Below, in pieces: positions 1 through 10,869 of a stretch of 64,000 nt of DNA. The stretch covers positions 62,001-126,000 of the forward strand of contig JANSLP010000021.1 of assembly GCA_029298735.1 (NCBI GenBank). Reading direction: 5' to 3'. Positions within the stretch are counted from its first letter, which is position 1, and the number at the start of each line of letters is the position of its first letter. The notes below the pieces were generated by a model, which saw nothing but the letters and a program-made list of their open reading frames with translations, made no database searches and was not told the DNA's origin. Position numbers and translations under genes: made by a program. This stretch comes from Ophiostoma sp. CBS 140.51. Lineage: Eukaryota; Ascomycota; Sordariomycetes; Ophiostomatales; Ophiostomataceae.

Positions 1-1190
1 ACCTCCAGTTTCTCGGCCTCGTCCCACCGGCCCTGATCGCTGTACGTCGACGCAAGGTTGGCCATACTCGTTAGCGTGTCAGGATGGTCGACTCCGAGCT
101 TCGCCTTGCTCACCTCCATTACCTGCACCTCTAGTTTCTCGGCCTCGTCCCACCGGCCCTGATCGCTGTATGTTAACGCAAGGTTGCCCATGCTCATTAA
201 CGTATCGGGATGGTCGGCCCCGAGTTTCGTCTTCCGAGCCTCCATTACCCGTACCCCTAGCTTCTCGGCCTCGTCCCACCGGCCCTGGTTCCGATACGTC
301 GACGCAAGGTTACCTATGCTTATTAACGTATCGGGATGGTCAGCCCCGAGTTTCGTCTTCCGAGCCTCCATTACCCGTACCCCTAGCTTCTCGGCCTCGT
401 CCCACCGGCCCTGGTTCCGATACGTCGACGCAAGGTCGCCCATGCTCATTAACGTATCGGGATGGTCGGCCCCGATTTTCGTCTTCCGAGCCTCTATCAC
501 TTGTATAAATAGCTTCTCGGCCTCGTCCCACCGGCCCTGGTTCCGATACGTCGACGCAAGGTTGGCCATACTCGTTAGTGTGTCAGGATGGTCGACTCCG
601 AGCTTTACCTTGCTTATATCCATTACCTGTACCCCCAGCTTCTCGGCCTCCTTCCACCGGCCCTGGTTCGAAAACGTTGACGCAAGGTTAACCATACTCT
701 TCAGCGTGTAAGGATGATCGGCCCCGAGTTTCGTCTTATAAGTCCTTAACACCTGTACCCCCAGCTTCTCGGCCTCGTCCCACCGGCCCTGGTTTAAATA
801 GGTTGACGCTAAGTTATTCATACTTACTAGCGTGTCAAGATGGTCGACTCCGAGCTTCGCCTTGCTCACCTCTATCACCTGCACCCCCAGCTTCTCGGCC
901 TCGTCCCACCGGCCCTGGTTCCAAAACGTCGACGCAAGGCTGGCCATACTCGTCAGCGTGTCAGGATAGTCGACTCCGAGCTTCGTCTCTCGAGCCTCTA
1001 TCACCTGCACAAACAGCTTCTCGGCCTCGTCCCACCGGCCCTGGTTTCGATACGTTGACGCAAGGTTGGCCATACTCGTCAGTGTGTCAGGATGGTCGAC
1101 TCCGAGCTTCGTCTTCCGAGCATCCATTGCTCTCTTAAATGGCATTTCCGCTTCGTTGTATCGCCCATCATAAAAAAGGCATGATCCATA
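1..1190 (-). repeat. 126-bp tandem repeats encoding the TPR array
   Basis: The shared block TCTCGGCCTCGTCCCACCGG recurs at about 11, 137, 263, 389, 515, 641, 767, 893 and 1019, an exact 126-bp (42-codon) period. Each unit encodes a TPR with the core QGRWDEAEKL followed by a DHPDTL-type turn. Units 5-7 (roughly 200-600) differ at only a few codons, whereas the framework changes little and a few positions after the EAEKL core vary most (for instance IEARE, IEVSK, LRTYK, MDISK, MEARK). The array continues beyond base 1. Confidence 0.93.
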
Positions 1191-3278
1191 TCTTTGTAAC
1201 AAATCAAGTTTATTCTCATCGTCTTCACGACTGAGGCCCGACAAGACCGTATAATATACGTGCGGCATAAATGTCCTCCATACGAGTCGATTTTCAGGGC
1301 CAGCGTCCGCCAATACTGCCACTAATCTTGCGGTGGCTCTACCGGTCCAGCTGGGCAGAAGACCCTCCTTGCGGAGCCAGTTTCTCATCGCCAAGTGTAC
1401 CAGTCGATGGATATTAATCGCCGCGTCTGCAGACGGTATTGTGATAAAAGAGTAACCCTGTAGCGTGCCCAGCGCGTCTGTCTTTGTCTTCCGCGATGGG
1501 CCAGGCGGGAGAAGTGACTGCGGAATGTTTTTGGTATCGACACACGCCATAAACGATAGATAGTCTGCTGCAAGAGCGTCGCGCTCTCGGATTTTCACAA
1601 AGGAGATAAGCCATGTTGTTGCGATTGGGTTCTTTCCGTCAGAATCCTGTCGACCGTGGCCTTCAAAGTCGTAGCTGAGGAGCTCTACGACGTCGTCTTC
1701 TTGTTCGCTAAGAAGCGACAAGTAGGTTTGCAAGTCGCATTTGTTCTGATTAATGTACATGGATGCCTGAACAATGGCCAGGGGGAGGTAGGTCAACCAC
1801 TGAAGCAGCGCTACCACATCGTCCTCGTTGTTGAGAAGGTCTTGCTTAACTAGGAGTTTGCGAAAGAGCTCCTTGCCGTCGCGTTCGCCGATCTCTGGCA
1901 GCTCAATAAGACATTCTCGTTTGCTGATCAGTTTTATAGCCAGCTCCATGGTGCGCGTTGTGAAGAGGATGGACACGTGGTCGCCTTTCGGGAGACAGTC
2001 TAACATACGACGAGCTTTCGGTGTTGGCTGCTTAACCCATATTCCGATGTCGTCAGCGTTGTCAAATACGAGGACCGTTCGGCCAGCGTTTTCGTTACTA
2101 AGATGGCTTTGCACCAGCTGTGTGACGTCGGTTTCCTTGTCGTCCCATCCGGGGATACGCAGCTCTTGGGCCGCTTTGCGGTACGCCTGTAAGAGGGACT
2201 CATTGGTCGTGGCTGGAATCCATAGGAACGAGCAGTCTTGGTATTCGTCCCGTAAACGGAATAGCAGCTCGATCACGAGTTGTGTCTTGCCGATACCGCC
2301 GAGGCCGGTGATGGCGACCTTTGCAGTGTGATGTTGCGTAAAGAGCTGCCGGTGGATATGATCAAGCTCTGCGGTGCGGCCCGTGAAGCAAGGATTACGC
2401 TCAAAGGGCACTTGCCAGATGCGGTTTTCCACTAAAAAAATAAGAAAATTTAGTAAACGGTTCACGACATACAATGTTCCACTTCACTTGAAAGCAGAAT
2501 ACAAAGATTTCGGAGCAGTGTTCGTACCTCTCTTACGCCATTCATCGTGACGCTGTTTGGACTTAAACACTTTTGCCTTGAGCCGACGGGTTGCTTCTTC
2601 TTCTCCCTCGCCGTAATGGATCGACATGGAGATGCCGAAAATGCCCAAGAGACAATAGGCCAAGTCTTCCCCGCGGGTTGTTTGCCGCTTCGCCGCCCAT
2701 CGGAATCGCTCTTCAGTGTCAAAGCTAGACACGTCGCTCGTCCCTTGGAGAAGAGAAACGGGAATGCCTGTGATTTCTTGGATCTGGCTCTTGAGCATGT
2801 TTTTGTCGCCAAGTCGTACACCATCCTTTGCGAAGAACTCGACCGATGCCGGCGCAATCAGCTCTTGCAGCGTCCAGCCACGCTTGAACCAGGAGTGATT
2901 CCGGAATTCATCCCCTCGTTCAATGTTGACAGAAACGGGAAGATCCGGCATGTAGACATAGCAACGGGTAGAGTACCTGTACCAACGGAACATGGAGATG
3001 ATGGCTTCTTGTAGTTCCGATTGGCTTGACTTGTCGATGCAGCAGGTGTCCACCCAGAAGTGTTGGAGACGGTCGTTTTTTGCGCGCTGCGCGCAAAACG
3101 CGAGCTTTTCATAACCGGCTTTATCTTTCTCGACCCCATCACATATGTCTTTGTACGTGACCTCTTCGTCGTCTCTGCCCCACCTGTGTGACAAGATCGC
3201 GTATTTGGGGATCTCTTCGTGGGGGAGAAAGTTTTTGGTAAACTTGAGTCCACGACTCGTCCACTGTAAGAGCCTCAT
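1..3278 (-). CDS. HET / NB-ARC / TPR NLR-like protein (3' partial)
   Basis: Fungal NLR-like receptor of the heterokaryon-incompatibility type, probably cytosolic, where ligand sensing by the repeats would release a HET death effector. Exon 1 (3278-2528) encodes a HET domain with YAILSHRWG at residues 26-34, FWVDTCCID at 74-82 and RGWTLQELIAP at 133-143. A 96-nt phase-1 intron (2527-2432, GTACGA..TTTTAG) leads to exon 2, which stays open to base 1. There follow the lead-in VPFERNPCFTGR (258-269), P-loop GLGGIGKT (293-300), Walker B VLVFDNADD (370-378), an LFTTR motif near 406-410, then about nine 42-residue TPR units of the kinesin-light-chain kind. The start at 3278 (MRLLQ) fits the usual HET beginning; an in-frame ATG at 3332 would add 18 residues. 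About 1060 residues are visible; the C-terminus lies outside the window. Domains are clear; the recognised non-self signal is unknown. Confidence 0.93.
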
Positions 3279-3490
3279 CGGTGCGAGATCGGCTTGTGCA
3301 CGCTTTGACAGCAAACGATGTAAGTAAATCAAATTTGGTCGTGGTTATTTCGCTCTCGAAGTCAGCAGTAAGATGGTAAAATGCGAGACGGGAGGTAAAG
3401 CAAAAAGCACGGTAGGAGACAACGAGAATAAAAGATAAGATTTAAAAATGGATTGTAAGAGAAAACGAAAAAGGGGAAATAGAGTAAAGA

Positions 3491-3790
3491 TTATGTATGC
3501 AAGAGGACGGTGAGTATGGGCTGGTGGGATTGGGAAGGCTGGGAGGGTTGAGAGGGTTGAGATTGTTGCGATGTCTGAGAAGGTTCGGATGATTGGGACA
3601 GCTGAGGAGGTTGAGAAGGTTGTGATGCCTGCGCCGGCTGTGCTAGCTGAGCCGCTTGGGAGGATTGGGAATGCTCAGGCCTCAAAGAAGATGCAGACAA
3701 TTGTGGAGAAAGCGGGCTTGTCGCCTTGATGCTGCCTGATTGTGCAAAAAGTGTGCAAAACCTACCAATCGCATCCTGCCTCATATGCAA
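3491..3790 (-). repeat. Ser/Gln/Pro-rich low-complexity stretch with a 99-codon ORF
   Basis: Between about 3510 and 3680 the minus strand reads as degenerate 6-9 bp repeats coding SQPSQ-like tripeptides. A 99-codon ORF starting MHMRQDAIGRF spans it. It sits about 210 bp upstream of the NLR start, on the same strand but in another frame. No domain is recognisable. It could be an expressed small SQ-rich protein, part of the NLR 5' leader, or simply a pyrimidine-biased minisatellite; I cannot separate these. Bases 3279-3490 hold nothing else that I recognise. Confidence 0.35.
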
Positions 3791-3894
3791 TGGGTGTTAG
3801 GATTCCGACCCTCACGGCCTCGCCAACAGGCCTGACAACCCTCACGGATAAGGAAGAACGATAGAACGAAGGAAACGGGACGACACGGGTGTGG

Positions 3895-4130
3895 CTGAAA
3901 ATCAGGAAACGCCATACAAGGCAATTGACCAATCAGAAGAAAATTCATACGGAGAATGAACTTTTGTATGAATTATGGATGAACTCACATAAAGTTTATA
4001 CGGGGAATGAACTTTGGTATCACAAATGAACTTGGCTAGATATATAAGACTGGAGCTTTTTCTTAGTACTTAGAAGACTTAGTCGTTACCGCTTGTTTGA
4101 AATATAAGCACCCTTCACTTGCTATTATTC
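3895..4130 (+). repeat. Diverged dispersed repeat, copy 1 (promoter-like)
   Basis: This AT-rich stretch contains a TATA-like TAGATATATAAGAC near 4035-4050 followed by CGTTACCGCTTGTTTGAAATA near 4085. A related segment occurs in the same orientation at about 25640-25840 (GTATATAGGAC, then CGCTACCGCTTGTCTGAAATA). Similarity is patchy and mostly limited to these blocks and a CCAATCAG box. It resembles the end of an old LTR, but no element boundaries are visible. The flanking 3791-3894 shows nothing identifiable. Confidence 0.4.
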
Positions 4131-4145
4131 TTGTAGAGAACACAC

Positions 4146-4675
4146 TGTTGTGGCCGCAGGGGTCGGCGGCCGTCCCAATCGGGAAATGTGGGGCCCTAAA
4201 TTCCTTCCTGATTGGCCTGCGCTCGCAGCCGCCTCGACGACCGCATATAAATACAGCTCTTCTTTCTCGACGTCTCTCTCTTGTACTCTTGACTTCTTTC
4301 CCTTCTTTTCATTTTCTTCTTCTCTCTAGATTTTTCGTGGCAGTTCTTTGATTCAGTTTCCAAACCCTGTCTCTGCCACCTTTCGCCGCCTTCTTTTTTC
4401 CTTTTGCACTTGTCTTTACGAGGATCCCTGCGTGGCTCCCTTCCCCTCTCGCCCTATTTATTTATTACACTTATTACCCTGATGTCGCTCCTGGAGCGGT
4501 TTTTTTCTTTTACTCGTTATAGAACTTTTTTACCTTCTTCCTCTTACACTCGAATGTAGGCTTCTGATCTTCCTTTACGATAGTAAACCAACTCTTACAG
4601 TGGTATGTATTAACGTTGCTTTGTTCAGCACTTTACCACGTTCCTCTTGTATAAGGCATACTCTATATACTGAGA
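4146..4675 (+). mobile_element. LTR retrotransposon remnant: 5' LTR plus leader, copy 1
   Basis: Bases 4146-4599 look like an LTR: they begin TGTTGTGGCCGC and end CTTACA, with a TATA box (CATATAAATACAG) about 100 bp in. The next bases, GTGGTATG, resemble a primer-binding site, and leader sequence similar to the second copy continues to about 4675. An inverted copy lies at 26540-27087; differences between them are mostly transitions, including the terminal CTTACA changed to CTTATA, as expected of RIP. No gag-pol is left. From 4676 to about 4980 the DNA is AT-rich with no gene; a second LTR-like start (TGTCACGACCCC) occurs near 4680. Confidence 0.65.
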
Positions 4676-4979
4676 GGCACTGTCACGACCCCTCTCTTAT
4701 CTATTATATAAGCTATCACGTAGGGTGGTGCCCTAAGTGCTTAGTGAGGAAAGCACTGATTTTACTATATTAGAAAAGCCCGGCCCCTAACGAGGGACTG
4801 TTGAATCCCCCAAGATTCAGACTTGACAATAATCGACTGCTTGCTCGATCTTATCAACAATCCCCTTTTCTTTATCGCGATAGTGCTTTTTTTATCTCTT
4901 CCTACCTAATCCGGTGTTAAACCTAACAGGCACCCACTTCCTAGATGGAATCAGAAAGTAAGAATTAGTCTTTGTTTAT

Positions 4980-7400
4980 TACCAGACCTACTTATGAATC
5001 CAAGCCTATTGTCATGCTCGCTATTCGGTTCCTAACGGCATCATACCTAATATTTATACTCTTAAGCGTTTCGCGAGCAGCCTCTCCAGGCCCTTGGCCA
5101 CGCACGAGATCAGCGCTATTAGTCGCCACGCTCGTGGAGTGGATAGGTCTTTGCCTCCCTTCGGGAGCATGACAACCTTTATCTCCAGCCATACCTTTAG
5201 GTAGTATCCGTTTCGGACACATGCCCGGTACAACGTGTGTATGTAGGCACCGATGTGTGGCCAAGTTGCTCTCAACAGTCGTACGGAGACTCTATCCGTG
5301 CCTGGGGAGGTCGTGCTGACCCCGATCGTGTTTGCCTCCACTTCTTCTATGCCGATCTCCAGGCTCCATGGTAGATGGTCAGGGGTTTTTGTCTCGTCTT
5401 TTAAAGGGTCCTCGGGCAGGTCGTCGTCTGCCGAAAAGCGTTAGAGGACTGCGTCTCGTAGTGCTTCTGCGTTGTCTTCGGTTATATAAAAGGTCCTATT
5501 ACCGACGGTGAGGGGAGGGGCCTTAAATCGGGGTCCGAGCTTATACCAGTTTATTATTTTATAAAACTTTGTATCATCTGTCGCTTCCTCTACTCTCCGT
5601 CGCCAGTGTTGCTTCTTTTCTAGCCTCGTCGTGGTTTGGAAAGCTCGTCGAGCGGCATCGGCCTCGTCTCGAGAGACGCAGCCTCGCCTGGCCTGTTGTA
5701 AGGCTGTCGTGTAGGCTTTATGTGCCTTTTGGCAGGCTGCTGTCCACCACGGCGCAGCTCTGCCGCTTTAGCGCTTTGTTGTGCCCGCGGTCTCGATAGC
5801 CTTTGTTAAGACCCGCCTTAAGGACTCTGCCGCCTCCTCGATACGCGTATCGGTTAGGGCGGATCTAATGGCTGGCAGCTCTTATGCGTAGCCCCCGACG
5901 AGCCTCGCAAAAACTGGCAGATTGTCGTCGGAGACCCTGATTCCCGGGGCTGAGCCGGGCGTCTCTCGGATCTGGGGTATGGTGGTGACAAGAGTTCGGT
6001 GGTCGGAGCCAGAGTTTATGTTAAGGCACACTTTTATGGTAGCGAAGGGTAGGTTATTAAACGTCAGGTCAAGGACGTGGCCTGCGTTATAAATGGCTTC
6101 TTTTACTTGGCCGATAAAGCTAAGTCCTTGTTCGTCCACCCAGCGCACGAGGCGGTCGCCGCCGTTTACAGGGCGAGTGTTTGGTTTAAAGCGGGAATAT
6201 TTGACATTAAAGTCCCCTCCGAGGAGGAACCTTTTAGGGGCAGCCAGTCTCGTGATGTAGTCGAGAGCGCTGGCCTCTTCCGGCTATCGTTAAACATTAA
6301 GTATATTAATGTTGTTGACTCGCAGCCACAAAAGGTCACGTGAATCACTTCCTGGGGGCTGCTCCGCCTTTAGCCCAGGCCGCCTCCGCATATACGAGAG
6401 TAAACGCGGGCGGTCTTAGGTGAGAGTACCGTTTTCCTTCCATATTTATACTGGGGTAAAGATGTCATAGTTTAAGTGGTTCTAGGTCCGGGAGGATATA
6501 AAAGCATAAGGCTCTTACATATGTATAACGTCTATGTCCTCCCGGTGGCATAACGAGAGCAATCCGCTATAGGCTGTTGGCGACTTCTAGGTGTTAGCCC
6601 ACACTACCCGCAGGTCACGACGGGACGCCGTCGTATCGAGTTCAAAGTAAGGTCCCCTAGGCCGTCTAGGCATAAGGTGAGGGGGAGATATATCGAGTTG
6701 TATCTACCTCCTTTAGGGTGTTGTGGGCAGCTTTGTAGGTGGGTTTACAGACTCTAACAGGTCGAAGCGTTGTGGATTTAACGGGGGGCGGCTCGTTAAA
6801 CCGGCCGTCCGCCTTTCTTCCTTCCGTGAGGTGTAACAGGATCTCCGCCGCTTCGTTTACGTCTATCCCAGTTAGCTCTTCCATGCTCACGCGAATACTG
6901 TCGTTTACGTCTTCACCTGGGTCGGACACGGTCTTTACCGTAGATGCTGGGGTTGGTTGGCGGGTAAGTGTTAAGGGAGTGGGTGGGCTGGGCTGTTGTG
7001 CCTGCTCTTCCCCGATGGCTATCCAGGCTCTTAGGTTCCTTCTACGTATGCTTTTTAACTGCGTGTGTGTTAGACGCTGTGCCTGTCTATGGGCGATGGT
7101 CGGTTTAACCAGATATAGTTTATAGTCTGCTTAGTGGGGGCCGAGGCAGTTAACACATTAAGGCCTGTTCGTGCACATTGTTAGGTCGTGGTCATCTGTC
7201 AGCACGAGGGAGCACCGTTTGCATCTGGCAGGCCTCGCGTAAGTATTGTTGTTACAAAACCCTTGGCATCCTGGGTCGTGCCGGGTGATGATAACCCGAT
7301 GTTTGACCCGCTGGGATCTGTCGCTGGTGCCAAAGACCCTGAACGGGGCCAACGGTTGGTCGAACGATTAGTACCACTCTTGCTTCACCTTAGATCGACA
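4980..7400 (-). mobile_element. Degraded LINE retrotransposon (Tad1/I-like), RIP-damaged fragment
   Basis: Read on the minus strand, pieces of a non-LTR element appear in the correct order but in broken frames. A cysteine-rich gag zinc-knuckle remnant lies at 7352-7158 (CQGFC, RCKRC), an acidic gag-like piece at 6929-6666, endonuclease-like pieces at 6348-5882 (NSGSDHRTL, a typical SDH motif near the end of the EEP domain), and the beginning of reverse transcriptase at 5341-5054 (LPKGGKD followed by WRLIALIS and ERLLAKRL). Stop codons interrupt every piece and the 3' part of the RT is missing. No functional protein can be made from it. The family assignment rests on motif order and wording, not on an alignment. 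Bases 7401-7817 show no further gene. Confidence 0.72.
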
Positions 7401-7817
7401 TAACTTCACTCTTACATCACAAGAGCGCCGGCTTATCTATCTAGGCTGACCTGCGCTCACCGCATTTTCTGCTGCCTCTCTCGTGCAAGGGGTTGGCTTC
7501 CACGCCAGGCCGCTTAATACATACTCATTTACTGTATTGTTTTCTGCTTTTTTAAACGCCCTTCTTTTTTTATTTTATTCTCTTTTCTTAATTTACAGTT
7601 TTCTTATTCCACAGCTTAACACACTCGCCGCCTTCTCATTCTTCACGAGTCCCCCTAAACAATACTCTCGCACCTCTATACATAGATAACCAGTTAAAAA
7701 TCAACGGAGCTAGCGACTTGGTTCGTCAATCCAGTCTCCCACAGCGTCCTAAAGCCCTCGACCTGGTAAAATAATATATAAACAGTCTAGACCTTTAGAC
7801 GAGTTATCACAATTGAA

Positions 7818-10313
7818 TCAAGCCCCTTTATCCGCCTCCGTATGCCGCGCCTTTTTCAGCTGTGGCTGCACGCCGCCCGTGCTATAGGTTCGCTTTGTGA
7901 GCGGTGACCTCGGCATGTTCATCCTCGTGCACTCCGTCTCGGGCGTTGTTGGCTTTGTTGGCTTTTTCGGATTGACCCATGCTTGGTCAAAGTCAATTTC
8001 CATGATGCGGCCGGCCTCGGCATTCCACGTCAGATTTTCGGGCCGCACGTCCTCGTTTCTGAGCCCGATAACGGCGAGCTCAGACGTAGTGCGCGCCTCC
8101 TCTGCCTCGCAGTCCACGCCAGCGGCCTGTAGTCTCTTCAGCATCCCTGGTGACGCCAATGTCGGCCCTGCGTATGATAACAGTATGAGCCGAGCCACGC
8201 TCGCACAGCTGTGGAGCGGTAGGGGTCGCGACAGCTCAGCAAGGCCAACAAACACAGGAATAAGGCGGCCCTGTACATTCGCGTCCCTGGCCGCGAGTGT
8301 GAGGTAGACGTTAGCCTCGCGTTCGAGGATGTAGCGGTGCACGGCCTGGACTCCCTTTGCGACGAGCGTGTAACCGAACCCAGTAACGGTAATCTTAAAG
8401 AGCACGCCGTAGCGTCCGTAGCAGCCCCAGCGGTCGAGACACTCGCAGTCTTTGTCCATGTTTTCCGCAAGTTGGGCCACGATGCGCGAGCACACATTGG
8501 CCGCCGTCAGCGGATGGTGGCCCTGGCGGGCGCTGCTCGACGGAGATGACACTGCGGCTTCGCGGTGATGCGCCACATTCGGACAGTTGTGGTCAAGCGG
8601 GGCGCCGTTACAAAGACCGACAAGACATGCCTGGGTGCAGTAAGGTAGGGTTGGCAGCTCAACGATAAACTGGGTGGGCGCTGTTTGTGTTGCTTGTCCA
8701 CGATATGAAGTGCCAGATGGGGGGCGCGGTTGTTTTGGGGTACTGCCACTCGGTCTGTTGTTGCCGCCGCCACGGCCGCTGCCTCCTCCACTCCTACTTC
8801 CTCCACCACCTCCTCTCGGTGGGTTCGGATCGCCGCGTGGAGGGAGCACCGCCGGAGCCAACGGAGGCACGTTTGCATCATACAGCTCCGGCCACGCCTT
8901 CAGATCGTCTTTGCGTGCATCAATCCAGCTCCGGGGCCGTGTTGTCGACCAGGTGGCAAGCATGCACATGCTGGCGAGATGTGCTGCGGCTGTCTGCTTT
9001 GGTTGACGGACCGGAGGTGGTTCATTCTGCTCTGGCGCGGGCTCTTCTTCTTGGCTGACGTGGAGGACAAAATAGAACAGTGTGTCGGGTTCGTTTTCCA
9101 GGACGCGTAAAAACACAAGGCCTTCACCGGACGCTACATACCCGTATTCAAGACCAGATGTAATCATGTAGTGGTATGCCTGGCAGAGAACCCGAGCAAC
9201 CAGGGCCGATCCGGGTACAATCTTGCGTTGGTGGTCGACTGTAGATTTCGTAGATGTCTTAGGCTGTGTCCTGGGCTGCGTCCCAGGTTGCGTCTCAGGC
9301 TGCGTATCCGCCACGGTATCTTCGTCAGCCTTTTCGTCGTCCTTTTCTTTACTCGTAATAACCTGGGTAAAAAAATCCTCGCCCGGAGGTACCGTCACTA
9401 ATACGGCGGCGAGCTTTTTCGGGTTTAGTTTATGGGCAGCCTTGTATTCGCCCACTAGCAGGTGCGTGCGGCTTTGGTCGCGGTGGAACCCCACACACCA
9501 GCGGTCGGGTATCCCAATATCCTTCGTAGCGGATCGCTGCCGTTTTGCCGGTGGGGGTTGTGTCTCCTCATCGACCTGCTGCTGTTCTAAAAAAGGCCCG
9601 GCGAGATCGAGTCCAGCAGCATTGTTTTGAAAGTTGATACTGCTCAGGCGAGCGTCGTCAGTGATCTCCAGATAAGCAGACACGGCCCGCACGGCCGGCT
9701 TCTCAATAGCCGCGCGGATAAACGGCCGAAGATCCATCTCGTCAGCCGGCCCTGGGCTGACGTCACGACCAACGCCGAGCACATCGGTCAGTGATGGAAA
9801 CAAAGGACGATCGCCTAGAGTGTTTAGCAGTACAGCAAACATGGCAGTGTGATCGTGCTCGAAGCTCGCCCAGGGGCGTAAGTGCTGCGGGTAGAACTTT
9901 CCGGTGACGCGTGTCATACCCGAGCTCTTGAGGGTTGTCGATGGTGGCGGCAGGCGAAACGTCTTGAAGAGGAGCTTGTCGGCGAGTCTCAGGTACTCAG
10001 CAAAGGCCGTCGGATCCATCTGCTGCTGCAGCGCCTGTCTTTCACCCCTCTCCTGCTCTGCGCGTGTCTCTGCTGCCTCCTTCTCGCGCCTCTCCTGCTC
10101 TGCGCGTGCCTCTGCTGCCTCCTTCTCGCGCCTCTCCTGCTCTGCGCGTGCCTCTGCTGCCTCCTTCTCGCGCCTCTCCTGCTCTGCGCGTGCTTCTGCT
10201 TCAGCCTTGATACGCTCCACGAACAGCCTCTGCTCTGGCGTAAACGAGGCGAGCAGAGCGTCGTCCACAGCCGAGGACTTGTCCACAGTTGACGATGGGA
10301 GTTTAGAAGACAT
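7818..10313 (-). CDS. Coiled-coil protein with PD..EYK region and protein-kinase-like domain
   Basis: An uninterrupted 831-residue protein. Residues 38-92 hold four near-identical 14-residue charged repeats (EARAEQERREK), surely a coiled coil. Residues 269-291 read PD, 18 residues, then EYK (D270, E289, K291), the spacing of a PD-(D/E)XK nuclease site; TQP repeats follow at 337-351. A conserved-looking block SGLEYGYVASGEG lies at 386-398, then a Gly/Arg/Pro-rich linker (490-530). Residues 630-780 form a divergent protein kinase: VAK lysine 653, catalytic-loop-like NEDVRPEN (D755, N760), and DFD (D774) in place of DFG. I recognise this as a large fungal family of kinase-like proteins, often multi-copy and repeat-associated, without known substrate. 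The nuclease reading is inference. It lies between two retroelement fragments, in the accessory compartment. Confidence 0.85.
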   Translation of the reverse strand: MSSKLPSSTVDKSSAVDDALLASFTPEQRLFVERIKAEAEARAEQERREKEAAEARAEQERREKEAAEARAEQERREKEAAETRAEQERGERQALQQQMDPTAFAEYLRLADKLLFKTFRLPPPSTTLKSSGMTRVTGKFYPQHLRPWASFEHDHTAMFAVLLNTLGDRPLFPSLTDVLGVGRDVSPGPADEMDLRPFIRAAIEKPAVRAVSAYLEITDDARLSSINFQNNAAGLDLAGPFLEQQQVDEETQPPPAKRQRSATKDIGIPDRWCVGFHRDQSRTHLLVGEYKAAHKLNPKKLAAVLVTVPPGEDFFTQVITSKEKDDEKADEDTVADTQPETQPGTQPRTQPKTSTKSTVDHQRKIVPGSALVARVLCQAYHYMITSGLEYGYVASGEGLVFLRVLENEPDTLFYFVLHVSQEEEPAPEQNEPPPVRQPKQTAAAHLASMCMLATWSTTRPRSWIDARKDDLKAWPELYDANVPPLAPAVLPPRGDPNPPRGGGGGSRSGGGSGRGGGNNRPSGSTPKQPRPPSGTSYRGQATQTAPTQFIVELPTLPYCTQACLVGLCNGAPLDHNCPNVAHHREAAVSSPSSSARQGHHPLTAANVCSRIVAQLAENMDKDCECLDRWGCYGRYGVLFKITVTGFGYTLVAKGVQAVHRYILEREANVYLTLAARDANVQGRLIPVFVGLAELSRPLPLHSCASVARLILLSYAGPTLASPGMLKRLQAAGVDCEAEEARTTSELAVIGLRNEDVRPENLTWNAEAGRIMEIDFDQAWVNPKKPTKPTTPETECTRMNMPRSPLTKRTYSTGGVQPQLKKARHTEADKGA
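10075..10205 (-). repeat. 42-bp tandem repeats coding the coiled coil
   Basis: The block CTCTCCTGCTCTGCGCGTGC recurs every 42 bp from about 10090 to 10190 with almost no differences, inside the kinase-like gene. Each unit encodes 14 residues, which is two heptads, so gain or loss of a unit would keep both the reading frame and the coiled-coil register. Confidence 0.85.
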
Positions 10314-10869
10314 AGTTGCTGTTTCGTTGATAGCAGAGGGGCGTTTCGGTGTGGTTTAGTCTGCCAATATGTTGGGCGTCGGAAGACTTGGCCAAGTGTT
10401 GAGTGTTGGATCAGCTTATTGAGTGCATTGTTCGAAAAAAGGAGAGAAACTAGGACGACTCCGTGTGCCTATGTGGTGGGTAGTGTTGGGGCGTCAACTG
10501 CACTTGCCAGCTAAAGGTGGCAAAAGGCAGGAAGGAACGCAAAGGCAACAACCATAAAGGCAGTGCAAATCAAAACAAACATAGATTAGTGCTGGAACAC
10601 GGTAAACTCGGCACACGACCGCTGCAGACAGCCAAAGCCACGGCCACGATCAAGGGCTTTTTGCATCCTGCCCCTCGCATCGAAGCGAGGTTAGTTTAGA
10701 CCGTTGCATCTATTTCACCAACGCTGTGGATAAAGGCATGGGTGTGGATCATTTGTATTAGTAAGCTTGTTGCCTGAGGCACATACTTTCGGGTGTGGGC
10801 CAGTTCCATAGAAGCCCTGGAAAGTGCCCCTGGCCTAGAGCTTCTGTGATCCGTACCCTGCTGTGGTTT

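Noticed and set aside
4680..4930. Second possible LTR beginning TGTCACGACCCC
   Set aside because: A plausible start word, but no second copy and no convincing end were found in the window.
5054..5341. Reverse transcriptase ORF as a functional gene
   Set aside because: Only the first RT motifs remain and flanking frames are broken by stops; it belongs to a degraded LINE.
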